DNA of 64,000 nucleotides. Origin: Tractidigestivibacter sp050946515 (lineage in GTDB: Bacteria > Actinomycetota > Coriobacteriia > Coriobacteriales > Atopobiaceae). Of the stretch, positions 47,001 to 56,016 are shown piece by piece. Numbering within the stretch: position 1 is the first letter of the stretch; every line of letters begins with the position of its first letter. The DNA is taken from the NCBI RefSeq assembly GCF_050946515.1, contig NZ_JBMNUX010000011.1, positions 1 to 64,000 on the forward strand. The letters run 5' to 3'. The notes beneath the pieces were generated by a model that did no database searches, had not been told where the DNA came from, and worked only from the letters and a program-made list of their open reading frames with translations. A program made the translations under genes and the position numbers.

Positions 47001-47193
47001 AGCCCTCGGCCTTGTCCACTTGGATGTCTCCGCGGCCAAGCTTTGAGTCGAGCACCGAGCTGAATGCATTGCCAGCAACGTTGCCAGCGACAGTCAATCC
47101 CACAAGGCCCGCCGAAGCGATAGCTCCCCCGATAAGGCCCCTCCGCGTGAGCGGCTTCGCTGCCTTCTCGGCCCTCTTGCCTGCCTTTGCCAC
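44059..47193 (-). CDS. Glycoside hydrolase family 3 with reversed domain order, membrane-anchored (GH3-3)
   Basis: A 1044-residue secreted GH3. The N-terminus has a twin-arginine signal (LTRRGLIGG). The GH3 C-type domain comes first (about 70-430: SDEGIVLLKNNGVLPL, VVVVLNTSNPVELG), followed by a fibronectin-III-like domain (about 440-560: YPFGYGLSYTTF, VTNTGEVAGKEVVQVYY), and the catalytic TIM barrel last (about 640-960), with YLKHYAFNEQE and the nucleophile Asp at about residue 920 (VVTDLYLG). A C-terminal helix (about 1000-1020) followed by RKKR anchors it. Reversed order is known in some rumen and gut GH3 enzymes. GTG start at 47193 with a poorly placed GAGGGACGG site. Confidence 0.9.
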   Translation of the reverse strand: MAKAGKRAEKAAKPLTRRGLIGGAIASAGLVGLTVAGNVAGNAFSSVLDSKLGRGDIQVDKAEGSESWDAQYYKPRYSSLEEAKAASDVVSEQVSDEGIVLLKNNGVLPLAAGDEVTPFGWAFQNPAYFGTGAAASSDMTMVTAEDAIASKLTVNRTALDAAEGAEPTYPDAADGTDPLDFDVSSFQAQMDKGESAKIYEYDPAIYDAVSGVEGTCGVVVIKRCGSEGIDKRFEGYEDGTPHYLALTEDEKGVIAAAKRACGSVVVVLNTSNPVELGPLMSGELEADAIVWVGTAGSRGFASLAKVLVGEVNPSGRLTDIYATDFTADPTFSNFGRFQYTNSEVVASDPTRIWSEGEGSQYTMSRSFVEYQEGVYMGYRYYETAASVDASFVYGELDEQGAATVAGRVAYPFGYGLSYTTFDQKISSLDDSGDDVVLTVSVTNTGEVAGKEVVQVYYGSPYTDYDRESGVEKPECVLAAFAKTDLLDPGDCQELTLSFAKETMASYDRHHANSDGTIGCYILEAGDYAIDLRKNSHQVIESYTVTIDSDVVFDSSNPRKAEIDAQSAPDNQGNPTGSTFDGSAFVAATNKLDSMNAYMDETSMLTRADWEASHPTEYSGRERQAPEVALEEFAWFDNFDPMSDEKLGDVEGSLVYHADQPASAQQNGLSLIDLRCVPYDDERWDLLLDQIDWDGERDSLIKLLCGAAYQTIEVSSVGKPATTDADGAMGWSSEGASGWAAANVQAATWNVSLMNQMGQCIGEEALQLGMTGWYAPAVNIHRSPFSGRFYEYYSEDPLVSGKIAAAAISGAVEEGCICYLKHYAFNEQETDRSNSLATWVDEQTAREIYLKAFEVALQSARATISYISDSQGTMSSRAIRAVTGIMSAQNSIGGTMGFCHLGTQQKILREEWGFTGSVVTDLYLGAPAKDRDLVFRTGGNMYMTTMVEEPVDYTSATARYAMRNAMRGILYATTNSNAMNGIAPGSTVSYSPSPWRIGLTAASVAMCGGAAAIVASMVRKKRAGRADAAEGRADATDGEGAGSKP

Positions 47194-47331
47194 CGTCTTT
47201 TCCGTCCCTCTTGAAGGGCGTCCCCTAGCTTGCGCCCATCAACTTCCAATGTGCTGCGATGCGTTGAGCGGTCTTCGAGAAGGCTCTTGGAACAGCATGG
47301 CACGAGCGACGGCGCTGCTGGCATAGAAGGA

Positions 47332-47371
47332 CAAAAAAAGGACGCTCGCGGAGAAATCTCTGCCGCGAGCG
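47332..47371 (-). terminator. Terminator of the arg operon
   Basis: 9-bp perfect stem CGCTCGCGG / CCGCGAGCG with an 11-nt loop, then a seven-T run on the minus strand; about 70 nt past the argD stop. Confidence 0.9.
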
Positions 47372-47441
47372 CCCCTCAAAATCGCTAGGCCTGCCAGAGA
47401 TGCCGAACGGGCGCCACGACCCCCCTCAGCAAGCCCGGCAC

Positions 47442-48695
47442 CTAAGCGATCCGGTTGACCAGCGCGGCCAGGCGCGTGCAGACCTCGTCCACCTGCTGGT
47501 CGGAAATCACCAGCGGGGGAAGGAAGCGCAGGATGGAGTCTCCAATGTGATTGAGAACCAAGCCCTCGCCAAGGCCCTGCTCAACCAGCTGGTTCGCGAT
47601 GGGCACGTCAAACTGAGCGCCCAGCATCAGGCCGTGGCCGCGGACCTCGCTCACATGCGGGAGCGCCTCAAGACCGGCGCGCAGGTGGGCGCCCGTCTCG
47701 ATAACGTGCTCGCCGATGTTTTCCGAAACAAGCGTCTCGACCGTCGCACGACCAGCTGCGGCGGCAAGCGCGTTTCCGCCAAATGTGGAGCCGTGGTCGC
47801 CTGGGCCCATCAGATCTGCAACCTCTGCGACCGCCGAGACGGCACCCATGGGAAATCCGTCGCCGATCCCCTTTGCCAGGCTCACGATGTCGGGCTCGAT
47901 GCCGGCGAGCTGATAGGCAAAGGGGGCGCCGTTCCTGAAGAACCCGGTCTGGACCTCGTCGATGATCAGCAGCACGTTGCGCTTGCGGCACTCGTAGGCA
48001 ACGCTGCGCAGGTAGGCGAAGTCTGCCGGCCAGACGCCGCCCTCGCCCTGCACGCACTCAAGCATCACGGCGCAGATGGGGCCAACCTCAGGGTCGGGGT
48101 TGTCGAGCATCTTCACCAGCGCGTCAAGGTCGTTTAGGGGCACTGTCACAAAGCCCTGCGGCATGGGCAGAAACGTGCTGTGGAAGCTGTCCTGCCCCGT
48201 TGCGGCGAGCGTCGCAAGCGTACGGCCGTGGAAGCTCTTCTGCGCGGTGATGATGCCGCTTGCGCCATGCAGCTTCTTCTCGCCCCAACGGCGCGCCACC
48301 TTGATGGCGCCCTCGTTTGCCTCGGCGCCCGAGTTGGCAAAGAAGGTCTTCCAGACGGTGCCAGTAGAGCCCGTCAGGTGGCCAAGCTCGTCAGTCGTCT
48401 TGGAGAGGAGCTCGGAGAGCTCGCGCGCGAGCTCTCCGCGGTTCTCGACGTAGTAGTAGTTGCCAACCTGCCAGACCTTGTCAAGCTGCCGGTGCAGCGC
48501 CTGCGCTACCGCCGGATGGTGATGGCCCAGGCTGACCGAGCCAATGCCGCCCAGGCAGTCTATGTAGACCTTGCCCTCGGAGTCGGTGAGCGTGGCGCCC
48601 TCGCCCGAGACAAATTCGACGGGCAGGCGCCCATAGGTATGCATCACATAGGTGTCATCCAGGCTCTTTGCGGTCTCGAAGCTACTTTCTGCCAT
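47442..48695 (-). CDS. argD: Acetylornithine aminotransferase
   Basis: A 417-residue class III PLP aminotransferase converting N-acetylglutamate semialdehyde to N-acetylornithine. Family blocks: DCLGGIGSVSLGHHHP, FFANSGAEANEGAIK, KSFHGRTLA, the Asp in IIDEVQTGFFRNG, and the PLP Lys in SLAKGIGDG. AAGGAGAAAG lies before the ATG at 48695, 14 nt after argB. It could also serve the succinyldiaminopimelate step. Last gene of argC-J-B-D. Confidence 0.95.
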   Translation of the reverse strand: MAESSFETAKSLDDTYVMHTYGRLPVEFVSGEGATLTDSEGKVYIDCLGGIGSVSLGHHHPAVAQALHRQLDKVWQVGNYYYVENRGELARELSELLSKTTDELGHLTGSTGTVWKTFFANSGAEANEGAIKVARRWGEKKLHGASGIITAQKSFHGRTLATLAATGQDSFHSTFLPMPQGFVTVPLNDLDALVKMLDNPDPEVGPICAVMLECVQGEGGVWPADFAYLRSVAYECRKRNVLLIIDEVQTGFFRNGAPFAYQLAGIEPDIVSLAKGIGDGFPMGAVSAVAEVADLMGPGDHGSTFGGNALAAAAGRATVETLVSENIGEHVIETGAHLRAGLEALPHVSEVRGHGLMLGAQFDVPIANQLVEQGLGEGLVLNHIGDSILRFLPPLVISDQQVDEVCTRLAALVNRIA

Positions 48696-48709
48696 GGCTT
48701 TCTCCTTGT

Positions 48710-49585
48710 CTAGTCTTGCGTGAAGAGCGTGCCCACGCCGGCGTCAGTGAAGATCTCGAGCAGAAGCGAGTGGGGCGCCTTGCCATTCAAGATGACGACC
48801 TCCGACACGCCGCGGTCCATCGCCTCGAGAATCGAGCGGATCTTTGGCACCATGCCGCCATCGAGCTCGCCGGAATCAAGGATCTCGCGGGTCTCGGTCT
48901 TGGTAAGAGAGCGAATCAGGCTTTCCTTGTCGTTCACGTCAGCGAGAAGCCCGTCGACGTCGGTCAGATAGATGAGCTTGTCCGCATGGAGCGCCTCGGC
49001 AACCGCGGCGGCTGCCTCGTCGGCGTTCACGTTGAAGAAGCCGTCAGGACCGCAGGCGACGCTGGCAATCACGGGGATGTAGTCATCATCAAGAATTGTC
49101 TCGATGAGCTCGGGGCTCACCTCGCGGATATGGCCAACGCGCCCCAGCTCAGGGGATATGGGAGCAGCCTTGAGCGTCTTTCCGTCAGCGCCGGAGATTC
49201 CCACTGCATTATGACCATACTCGTTGAGCGACCAGACGAGCTTCTGGTTCACCTTGCCAATGAGCACCTCTTGGACCGCTTCCATCGTGGCGTCGTCGGT
49301 GACGCGCAGGCCGTCTTTGAACTTCACGGGCAGGTTCAGCTGCTTGAGCATGGCGCTGATTGCCTTGCCTCCGCCATGGACGAGCACGACGCGCATGCCC
49401 ATGAGCTTCAGAAGCTCGATGTCGCCCACGACCTGGGTCATGAGCTGCTCGTCTTCCATGGCGGATCCGCCATACTTGACCACGATGGTCTTGCCGCGCA
49501 TCTTGTTGATCCACGGAAGCGCCTCGGTGAGGACCTCCGCCTTGGTAAGGGCTTGCTGAAGCTCGCCCATCTCGCGTTCCTCCAT
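48710..49585 (-). CDS. argB: Acetylglutamate kinase
   Basis: A 291-residue amino-acid kinase that phosphorylates N-acetylglutamate. KYGGSAM (ATP phosphates), LVHGGGKAIS, and the C-terminal GGMVPKIRSILEAM block are diagnostic. The ATG at 49585 has GGAGGAAG upstream; another ATG at 49570 also has a good site (GGAGGAACG) and gives a more typical length. The gap to argJ is 86 nt. The N-terminal helix typical of arginine-inhibited hexameric forms is present in short form, so feedback control by arginine is possible. Confidence 0.95.
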   Translation of the reverse strand: MEEREMGELQQALTKAEVLTEALPWINKMRGKTIVVKYGGSAMEDEQLMTQVVGDIELLKLMGMRVVLVHGGGKAISAMLKQLNLPVKFKDGLRVTDDATMEAVQEVLIGKVNQKLVWSLNEYGHNAVGISGADGKTLKAAPISPELGRVGHIREVSPELIETILDDDYIPVIASVACGPDGFFNVNADEAAAAVAEALHADKLIYLTDVDGLLADVNDKESLIRSLTKTETREILDSGELDGGMVPKIRSILEAMDRGVSEVVILNGKAPHSLLLEIFTDAGVGTLFTQD

Positions 49586-49671
49586 GCCTCTTCCTCCTGT
49601 TGCCGTCGCACCTGCTCGCCTGCGCCTCGCCACGGGCGCTCGTTGTCACGTCCCTGCGGGAGAAGCTCGGG

Positions 49672-50958
49672 CTAGGTGCGATACTCCCCGTTGATCTTGA
49701 CGTAGTCATGCGTAAGGTCGCAGGTCCAGACCCTGGAGTGGGCATCCCCCTGCCCAAGGCTGATGGCGACATTGATCTCAGGAGCCTCGAAGCGACGGAG
49801 CATGTCGTCCTCGTCCATGCCAACGGGAAGGCCGCCCCTCAGCACGGGAACGCCCATGAAGTCGATGTCGACGCACGACTGGTCAAACTCAACTCCGCAC
49901 TTTCCGGCAGCTGCGGCAACGCGACCCCAGTTGGCATCATGGCCATAGATTGCAGTCTTGACCAAGGGAGAGTTGGCGATTGCAAAGGCGACGGTGTCGG
50001 CATCGTCTTGGCTGGCCGCGCCCAGCACGTCCACGGTCACGAGCTTTGTCGACCCCTCTCCGTCAGCAGCAATCTGGCGAGCCAAGTTGGTGGTTGCAGC
50101 CTTGATGGCAGCGGCGATGGCAGGGTATGCCGGGGACGCCTCGTCAATCTTCTCGCCGCCGGCCTCGCCAGTGGCAAAGAGGAAGCAGGAGTCGTTCGTG
50201 GAGGTGTCGGAGTCGACGGTCACCTTGTTGAAGCTCTGCTTCACCGCGGCGAGAAGGGCGGAGTGCGCGGCCTTGGCGGTCAGCGGCGCATCGGTCGAGA
50301 GCACGCAGAGCATCGTTGCCATATTGGGCTGGATCATTCCAGAGCCCTTCACGAAGCCGCCCACATGGACGGTCACGCTGGTGCCATCCGACTGTGGAGC
50401 CGGGCCCTCAAGCGAGACCTCCTTCGGATGAGTGTCGGTGGTCATGACCGCGCATGCCGCGTCATGGGCCGCGGCCGCGCTATGGTCGAGCGCGGCGACA
50501 ATCGCAGGGACGCCGCCGACGTAGGGCTCAAAGGGAAGCTGGACGCCAATGACGCCAGTCGATGCCACCAGCACGTCATCTGCCGAGCAGCCAAGCGTCT
50601 GCGCCACAAGCGAGGTGGCGTCGAGCGCGCACTTGATGCCCGGCTCGCCCGTTGCGGCATTTGCGTTGCCAGAGTTCAAGACGACGGCGCGCGCATGGCC
50701 AGACGCGGCACGCTTGCGGCTTACCTGCACGGGAGCGGCACAAAAGCGGTTTTGCGTGAACGTTGCTGCGACGGTGCAGGGCTTGTCGGCTGCAACGAGC
50801 GCCATGTCCAGGCGCTCGGGGTTTTTCCTGAAGCCGGCCGAAATGCCTGCAGCCTTCATCCCGGCGGCAGCGCAGACGCCACCTTCGCAGGGAGAGAACC
50901 CGAACGAGCTGGCGGCGTCATCCATTTGGGGGATGGCCAGAGGATCATAGCTTGTCAT
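49672..50958 (-). CDS. argJ: Bifunctional glutamate N-acetyltransferase / ornithine acetyltransferase
   Basis: A 428-residue precursor of the cyclic arginine pathway enzyme that moves acetyl groups from acetylornithine to glutamate. It self-cleaves before the Thr in NMATMLCVLSTDA to make alpha and beta chains. Other family blocks: NSGNANAATGEPG near the N-terminus and GHDANWGRVAAAAG in the beta chain. AAGGAAATTG lies just ahead of the ATG at 50958. The 95-nt gap to argC shows no terminator. Confidence 0.95.
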   Translation of the reverse strand: MTSYDPLAIPQMDDAASSFGFSPCEGGVCAAAGMKAAGISAGFRKNPERLDMALVAADKPCTVAATFTQNRFCAAPVQVSRKRAASGHARAVVLNSGNANAATGEPGIKCALDATSLVAQTLGCSADDVLVASTGVIGVQLPFEPYVGGVPAIVAALDHSAAAAHDAACAVMTTDTHPKEVSLEGPAPQSDGTSVTVHVGGFVKGSGMIQPNMATMLCVLSTDAPLTAKAAHSALLAAVKQSFNKVTVDSDTSTNDSCFLFATGEAGGEKIDEASPAYPAIAAAIKAATTNLARQIAADGEGSTKLVTVDVLGAASQDDADTVAFAIANSPLVKTAIYGHDANWGRVAAAAGKCGVEFDQSCVDIDFMGVPVLRGGLPVGMDEDDMLRRFEAPEINVAISLGQGDAHSRVWTCDLTHDYVKINGEYRT

Positions 50959-51053
50959 GTCAATTTCCTTTTTTATGTGGGGCGCGCACAAGGGCGAACC
51001 AAGCGGACAAATCGCGGGGCCTTTGCCAAAGAGCTGCGCGCTTGTCGGGCAAC

Positions 51054-52130
51054 CTAGATGAGCGGGGCGGAGGCGCTGATTCCTGCGGTCTCGGCCTGTC
51101 CCAGCACGATGTTCGCGCATTGCATGGCCTGAGCCGCAGCCCCCTTCCCAAGGTTGTCGATCGCGCAGGAGGCGATGATTACCCTGCGTCGTCGATCGTC
51201 GAGCGCCACGCCCACCTGGGCGCGCGCGGTCCCCACGACAGAGGAGGTCTGCGGCATCTTTCCTGAGGGAAGCGTTGCCACAAGGGCCTCGCCCGCATAG
51301 CGCTTCTCGTAGACCGACTGCACGGCCTCTGCGGTGGCGTCGTCGGACGCCTGAAGGTACACCGTGGCGAGAAGCCCGCGGGTGAGCGGAGCCAGGTGGG
51401 GGGTGAAGACGACGTTCATCTGCCTGCCCGCCACCTGCGTGAGAGTCTGCTCGATCTCGGGCGTGTGGCGATGGTGCGCCACGCCATAGGCCTCGAGAGA
51501 CTCGTTTGCGTGGCAGAAGTGCGTACGTGCGCTGGGAGTGCGACCGGCGCCCGACACGCCAGAGATGGCGTCCGAGATTACGAGGTCGCCCGTGGCAAGC
51601 CCGGCCTCGAGGGCAGGCGTGGCCGCAAGGGCCGTTGCCGTGGGATAGCAGCCCGGCACGGCCACGAGCACGGCATCGCCCTTCTCGTGGCGTGCAGCCA
51701 GACCCTTAAGCCCTTCACGATTGAGTTCGGGCAGGCCATAGACCGTCTGAGACAGAAGCTCGGGGCTCGTGTGAGGCGTGTTGTACCACGTCTCGTAGAC
51801 AACGGGGTCCTTCAGGCGGTAGTCGGCAGAGAGGTCAATCACCGTGACGCCGCGCTCAAGCAGCTGGGGAGTCAGGGCCAAAGATGCGGTATGCGGGACT
51901 GCCAAAAACGCGACGTCGGCCACAGAGGCAATGGCGTCAGGGTCAGGCAGAGACAGCTCAAGGTCGCAGACGCCCTCGAAGGAAGGATAGACGTCTGCCA
52001 GGCGTGTGCCCGCCTCTTTGCGGTCGGTTGCCATCACAAGCTCCATGTTGGGGTGCCCAAGCACAAGACGGCACTCCTCAATTCCTGCAAAGCCCGTAGC
52101 ACCGACAACGCAGGCCCTTATGCACGCCAT
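51054..52130 (-). CDS. argC: N-acetyl-gamma-glutamyl-phosphate reductase
   Basis: A 358-residue NADPH-dependent reductase. The Rossmann motif is VVGATGFAG near the N-terminus, the catalytic Cys is in VPGCYPTA, and the His-containing segment HRHTPEIEQ follows. The ATG at 52130 was chosen because GAGGTG is 9 nt upstream; an in-frame ATG at 52139 is too close to that site. First gene of the arg operon. The 167-nt upstream region is AT-rich and would hold the promoter and any ArgR site, but I found no convincing arginine box. Confidence 0.93.
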   Translation of the reverse strand: MACIRACVVGATGFAGIEECRLVLGHPNMELVMATDRKEAGTRLADVYPSFEGVCDLELSLPDPDAIASVADVAFLAVPHTASLALTPQLLERGVTVIDLSADYRLKDPVVYETWYNTPHTSPELLSQTVYGLPELNREGLKGLAARHEKGDAVLVAVPGCYPTATALAATPALEAGLATGDLVISDAISGVSGAGRTPSARTHFCHANESLEAYGVAHHRHTPEIEQTLTQVAGRQMNVVFTPHLAPLTRGLLATVYLQASDDATAEAVQSVYEKRYAGEALVATLPSGKMPQTSSVVGTARAQVGVALDDRRRRVIIASCAIDNLGKGAAAQAMQCANIVLGQAETAGISASAPLI

Positions 52131-52297
52131 TTCATTCATCACCTCAGAATTTTTGGATAAATGCAACCAGATATGCATGAATTACTAATTTTGTTTTGTG
52201 AAGAATAGCACAGACACCTAAAGGCATCCGTAAGGACTCGCATTTTTCTTCTCCCTGACACATTCAACTAACCAAAGCGTCGCATTGATGGGGCGAG

Positions 52298-55200
52298 CTA
52301 ATCGACGCTCTTCAGGCTCTCCACCATGCTTATGCGGTCAAGGCGACGCCTCATCAGCGCAATCACGATGAGCGTGAAGACAATGGTGAGCGCAAACGAG
52401 ATGAGATAGCTTTCGGGGTGAATCGTTCGGCCGAACATCACGTAGTCGACCTCGGCCGTCGTGATCACAAAGCCCTCAAGCCAGGTGCCCAAGAACATCC
52501 CGACGAAGTCCCCCATGATCGAGATGATGATGACCTCGCGGAAGATGTAGGCGTATACCTCACGTCGCGTGAAGCCAAGCACCTTGAGGCTGGCAATCTC
52601 GCGAACGCGCTCGGAGATGTTGATGTTCGTCAGGTTGTAGAGAACGATGTAGGCGAGCGCCGCCGCCGAGACTACAAGCACCACCACGACGTAGTCAACG
52701 ACCTTGAGCGTCGTTCGATAGGAGTCGATCGTGTCGTCCATGAACGAGACGACGGAGACGTTCTCGTAGTTGTGGAGCTCGTCCGAGAGCGCCTCTTTGG
52801 CATCTTCGTCAAGGCTCGCCGAGGCATAGACGGTCGAGAAGAGCGGCTCGTCCTTGCCCGTCTGCGCCCAGGCGTCGCGACCGACGTAGACGTAGTTGCC
52901 CACGTAGTTCTCGCAGACTCCCGTCACGGTATGCTGGTAGCCACTGCCAGTCGCATTGCCGACGTCGTCCTCGTCGTATACCGTGATCTGGTCGCCGACG
53001 CCAATCCCAAGCGTGGAGGCAAGCTTCTCGGTCACGATGACCGAATTCTCGTCGAAAGCGATGGACTCCCCGCTCGTCCGCTCCTGGAAGGTGACGGCGC
53101 CCGTGAAGTCGGAGGCGTCTTCGGGAATCACGACGCTCACACGCTCTTGGTCCTCCGTACCCGACGAGCCCGCCAGCATGTTTTCCTGCTGAAGGCGCCA
53201 GCACTGGCTTATGTCCTCGTCAGAGGCGAGGTACGAGGCGACGTCTTCGACGTCCTGGTCGTCTGCAGAGGAGTCAAGGCTCACGACCAAGTCGTAGTGA
53301 ATGATGGGGCCGAACTGGCGGTCGATGATGTCCCAGATGGAGTTGTCCAGCCCGAAGCCCACCAGCAGAAGCGCGGTGCAGCCCGAAATGCCGACAAGGG
53401 TCATCAGCAACCTCCGCTTGTAGCGGAAGATGTTTCTGAACGTGACCTTCCACGAGAAGGACAGGCGCTTCCAGATGGGGGCGATGCGCTCCAGCAAGAT
53501 GCGCTTGCCCGCCTTTGGCGCCAAAGGCAGCATCAGGCTTGCCGGCGTGGCGCGGAGACTCGAGACGACCGCGACAAGCGTTGCTATGATCGTGACGCCA
53601 ACGCCAAGCGCTCCCGAGAATAGCGCAACGCCAGCGTCGACGGGCATCGGGAAGGAAAGAAGCGGCACGCTGTAGATGACGCCGTAGGACGCCATGATGA
53701 TATAGGGAAGCACCTGCGTGAGGACCGCAATTCCCAAAACGGCGCCCGTGAGTGACGCGATCGCCGCGTATGCCAGGTACTTCGAGGCGATCTGGCGCGT
53801 TGAGTAGCCAAGGGCTTTGAAGGTGCCAATGAGTACGCGGTCGTCCTCGACCATGCGCGTCATGGTAGTGAGGGCGACAAGGGCCGCGACAAGGAAGAAC
53901 ATGGCTGGAAACACGTCCGCGATGCGGCTGATGCGCTCGGAGTCGCTGCGATAGTACTCGCAGCCCTCGTTCTTCGTGCGATCGAGCTCGTAGATGTCGG
54001 GCTTCTCAAGGGAGTCGATCTCTTCCTGCGCCTCGTCAAGCTGAGCCTCGGCATCCGCAAGCTGGGCCTCGACGTCACTGCGCTGAGCCTTAAGCTCTTC
54101 GACGCCGTCCTCATAGGAAGAGAGGCCGTCCGCATAGGAGGCCTCCCCCTCCTCGAGCTGCGCCAAAGACTCATCGAGCTTCGACTGCGATTCGAGAAGC
54201 TGGAGGTAGGATTCGTCGAGCGTAGACTCGCCGGCAGAGAGCTCCGACTCGACCTGGGCCTTTTGCGCATCGAGCGCGGCCTGGGCCTGGTCGAGCGCGT
54301 CATAGCCCGACTGAAGCTGCGCGCGGCCGCTGTCAATCTGGTCCTGCACTTCGTCAAGATTGCTCAGACCGTCGTTCACCTGGTCAAGACCGCTCTTGAT
54401 ATCTTTCGCACCGGCCTGTGCCTGTGCGAGCGCAGCTTTGAGCTGCTCAAGCTGGGCACTTGCGTTGCCGTTCGTTCCTTCTGTTGAGCCGTCGGTCGTG
54501 CCATCTGTCGCAGAGCCCGTCGTGCTGTCGGTCGTGCTGTCGTCCGTCGCAGTGTCTTGCGTGCCGTCGGTCGTGCTGTCGGTCGTGCTGTCAGCTGCCG
54601 CGGAGTCCGTAGCTTCGTCGGTCGTGCCCTCGTCCGTCGCAGTGTCTTGCGCGCTGTCGGTTGTGCTGTCGGTCGTGCCGTCCGCTGCGCCATCCGCAGT
54701 GCCGCTCGTCGTAGAGTCCGTCGTTTCATCTGTGGCCTCCAACGCGGCGATCTGCTGCTGCAGGGAGGATATCTGCTGGTTGGTTTGCTCGAGCTGCGTC
54801 TCAAGTTCCGATTTCTGCTCCTCAAGGGAGAAGCGCTGCTCGTCGACCGTCGACTGCTGCTCGTCCAGGTCTTGGGAGGACTGGTCAAGCGTCGCGCGCT
54901 GCTCGTCGATCTGCGATTGAGCCTCTGCAAGCTGGGACTCCGCCTCTTCGCGGTTGGACGACAGCTCGCTCACGCCGTTTTGGTACTCTTCCCATCCGCT
55001 CGAGAGCTGCTGTTGGCCGCTCTCGAGCTCAGACCAGCCAGAGTCCAGCTCCTCACGAGACTCCGCAAGCGTTGCAGCAGCGTCGTCCAGCTGGCTCTGC
55101 GCATCAGCAAGCTCCTGCTCCGCCTTGGCCTTGCTCTCCTCGTACTCCGCACGCTTGTCGTCGAGCTCTGCTTGAGCGTCGGCCTTGATGTCGTCGAGGC

Positions 55201-56014
55201 GCGCTGAGGCTAGGTAGTCCTCCTGGCTGTCAATGCGCTCCGAGACCTCGTCGACCAGCGCCTGGTATTCGTCCGAGCCGCTTACCTCGTCGGCGGCGCC
55301 CTCCACCTTGACGTAGACCTCAGTATAGGGATAGCTGTCAGCGAACGCGTCGGGCTCGACATAGAGGTACTGCTTGATGCTGCCGTCGCCAAGCGTGGTT
55401 GTTCCCAAGCTCCCGCCATAAGGGTAGTTTGACGAGCTCACAAGGCCCACAACCGTAAACGTCTTAGTCACCAGCACGTCGTCGACGTCGGAGGTGCCGT
55501 AGAGCACCTCAACCGTGTCGCCAATGCCAAAGCCCTCGCTTGAGGCAACGTCTGCGCTGATGACGCACTCGTCGGGAGCGTCCGGCCACTCCCCCTCCTT
55601 CAGCACGACGCGGTTGAGGTAGGAGTCGTCGTCCGACTCGACCGTCGTCGAAGACGTCACGACCGCCGAAGACGCATCCTCGACGTTGAGCGAAGAGATG
55701 CGAATGGCAACCTGCTCTTTTCCAAGGCGCGCCACAAAGTCTGCCGTCGTGGAGCCCATGGCCGCCTCAACGCCGTCAATCTGAGAGATGCGCTCGACGT
55801 CGGCGTCTTCGAAGCCATCCGTCGAAAGTACGCGAATGTCATAAAGATTGGTGCCGTCATAGTAGCGATCGGCAGCATCGGTCATGTCGAGCCCGCTCAT
55901 CTGGAGACCCGCGAAAAATCCGCAGCCCAAAGCCACGATGCCAATGATGGCGAGGAAGCGCCCCTTCGAGCGCTTGATGCTTCGGAGCGTCTCTTTCGCG
56001 AGGACGGAGCGCAT
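52298..56014 (-). CDS. FtsX-type ABC permease with long coiled coil and Thr/Asp/Ser repeat
   Basis: A 1238-residue membrane protein. One helix (about 20-40), a MacB-like extracytoplasmic core (about 45-235), a coiled coil rich in Gln/Glu/Ala (about 245-415 and 520-680), interrupted by a low-complexity TTDSTTDGT-type segment (about 423-516), then FtsX helices (about 710-830), a second N-terminal-type helix (about 890) and extracytoplasmic domain, and a final FtsX set (about 1110-1230). The two-FtsX arrangement is typical of Gram-positive permeases that use cell-wall-spanning coiled coils. The ATG at 56014 is two nt past the ATPase stop. Role unknown; possibly envelope or lipoprotein-related efflux. 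Confidence 0.88.
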   Translation of the reverse strand: MRSVLAKETLRSIKRSKGRFLAIIGIVALGCGFFAGLQMSGLDMTDAADRYYDGTNLYDIRVLSTDGFEDADVERISQIDGVEAAMGSTTADFVARLGKEQVAIRISSLNVEDASSAVVTSSTTVESDDDSYLNRVVLKEGEWPDAPDECVISADVASSEGFGIGDTVEVLYGTSDVDDVLVTKTFTVVGLVSSSNYPYGGSLGTTTLGDGSIKQYLYVEPDAFADSYPYTEVYVKVEGAADEVSGSDEYQALVDEVSERIDSQEDYLASARLDDIKADAQAELDDKRAEYEESKAKAEQELADAQSQLDDAAATLAESREELDSGWSELESGQQQLSSGWEEYQNGVSELSSNREEAESQLAEAQSQIDEQRATLDQSSQDLDEQQSTVDEQRFSLEEQKSELETQLEQTNQQISSLQQQIAALEATDETTDSTTSGTADGAADGTTDSTTDSAQDTATDEGTTDEATDSAAADSTTDSTTDGTQDTATDDSTTDSTTGSATDGTTDGSTEGTNGNASAQLEQLKAALAQAQAGAKDIKSGLDQVNDGLSNLDEVQDQIDSGRAQLQSGYDALDQAQAALDAQKAQVESELSAGESTLDESYLQLLESQSKLDESLAQLEEGEASYADGLSSYEDGVEELKAQRSDVEAQLADAEAQLDEAQEEIDSLEKPDIYELDRTKNEGCEYYRSDSERISRIADVFPAMFFLVAALVALTTMTRMVEDDRVLIGTFKALGYSTRQIASKYLAYAAIASLTGAVLGIAVLTQVLPYIIMASYGVIYSVPLLSFPMPVDAGVALFSGALGVGVTIIATLVAVVSSLRATPASLMLPLAPKAGKRILLERIAPIWKRLSFSWKVTFRNIFRYKRRLLMTLVGISGCTALLLVGFGLDNSIWDIIDRQFGPIIHYDLVVSLDSSADDQDVEDVASYLASDEDISQCWRLQQENMLAGSSGTEDQERVSVVIPEDASDFTGAVTFQERTSGESIAFDENSVIVTEKLASTLGIGVGDQITVYDEDDVGNATGSGYQHTVTGVCENYVGNYVYVGRDAWAQTGKDEPLFSTVYASASLDEDAKEALSDELHNYENVSVVSFMDDTIDSYRTTLKVVDYVVVVLVVSAAALAYIVLYNLTNINISERVREIASLKVLGFTRREVYAYIFREVIIISIMGDFVGMFLGTWLEGFVITTAEVDYVMFGRTIHPESYLISFALTIVFTLIVIALMRRRLDRISMVESLKSVD

Positions 56015-56016
56015 GG

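Noticed and set aside
52131..52297. Arginine-repressor box upstream of argC
   Set aside because: The region is AT-rich with TGCAT repeats, but no stretch fits the usual palindromic Arg box well enough.
54360..54920. Ser/Val-rich open frame opposite the permease low-complexity segment
   Set aside because: It is the reverse reading of the Thr/Asp/Ser repeat, with no start signal or domain.
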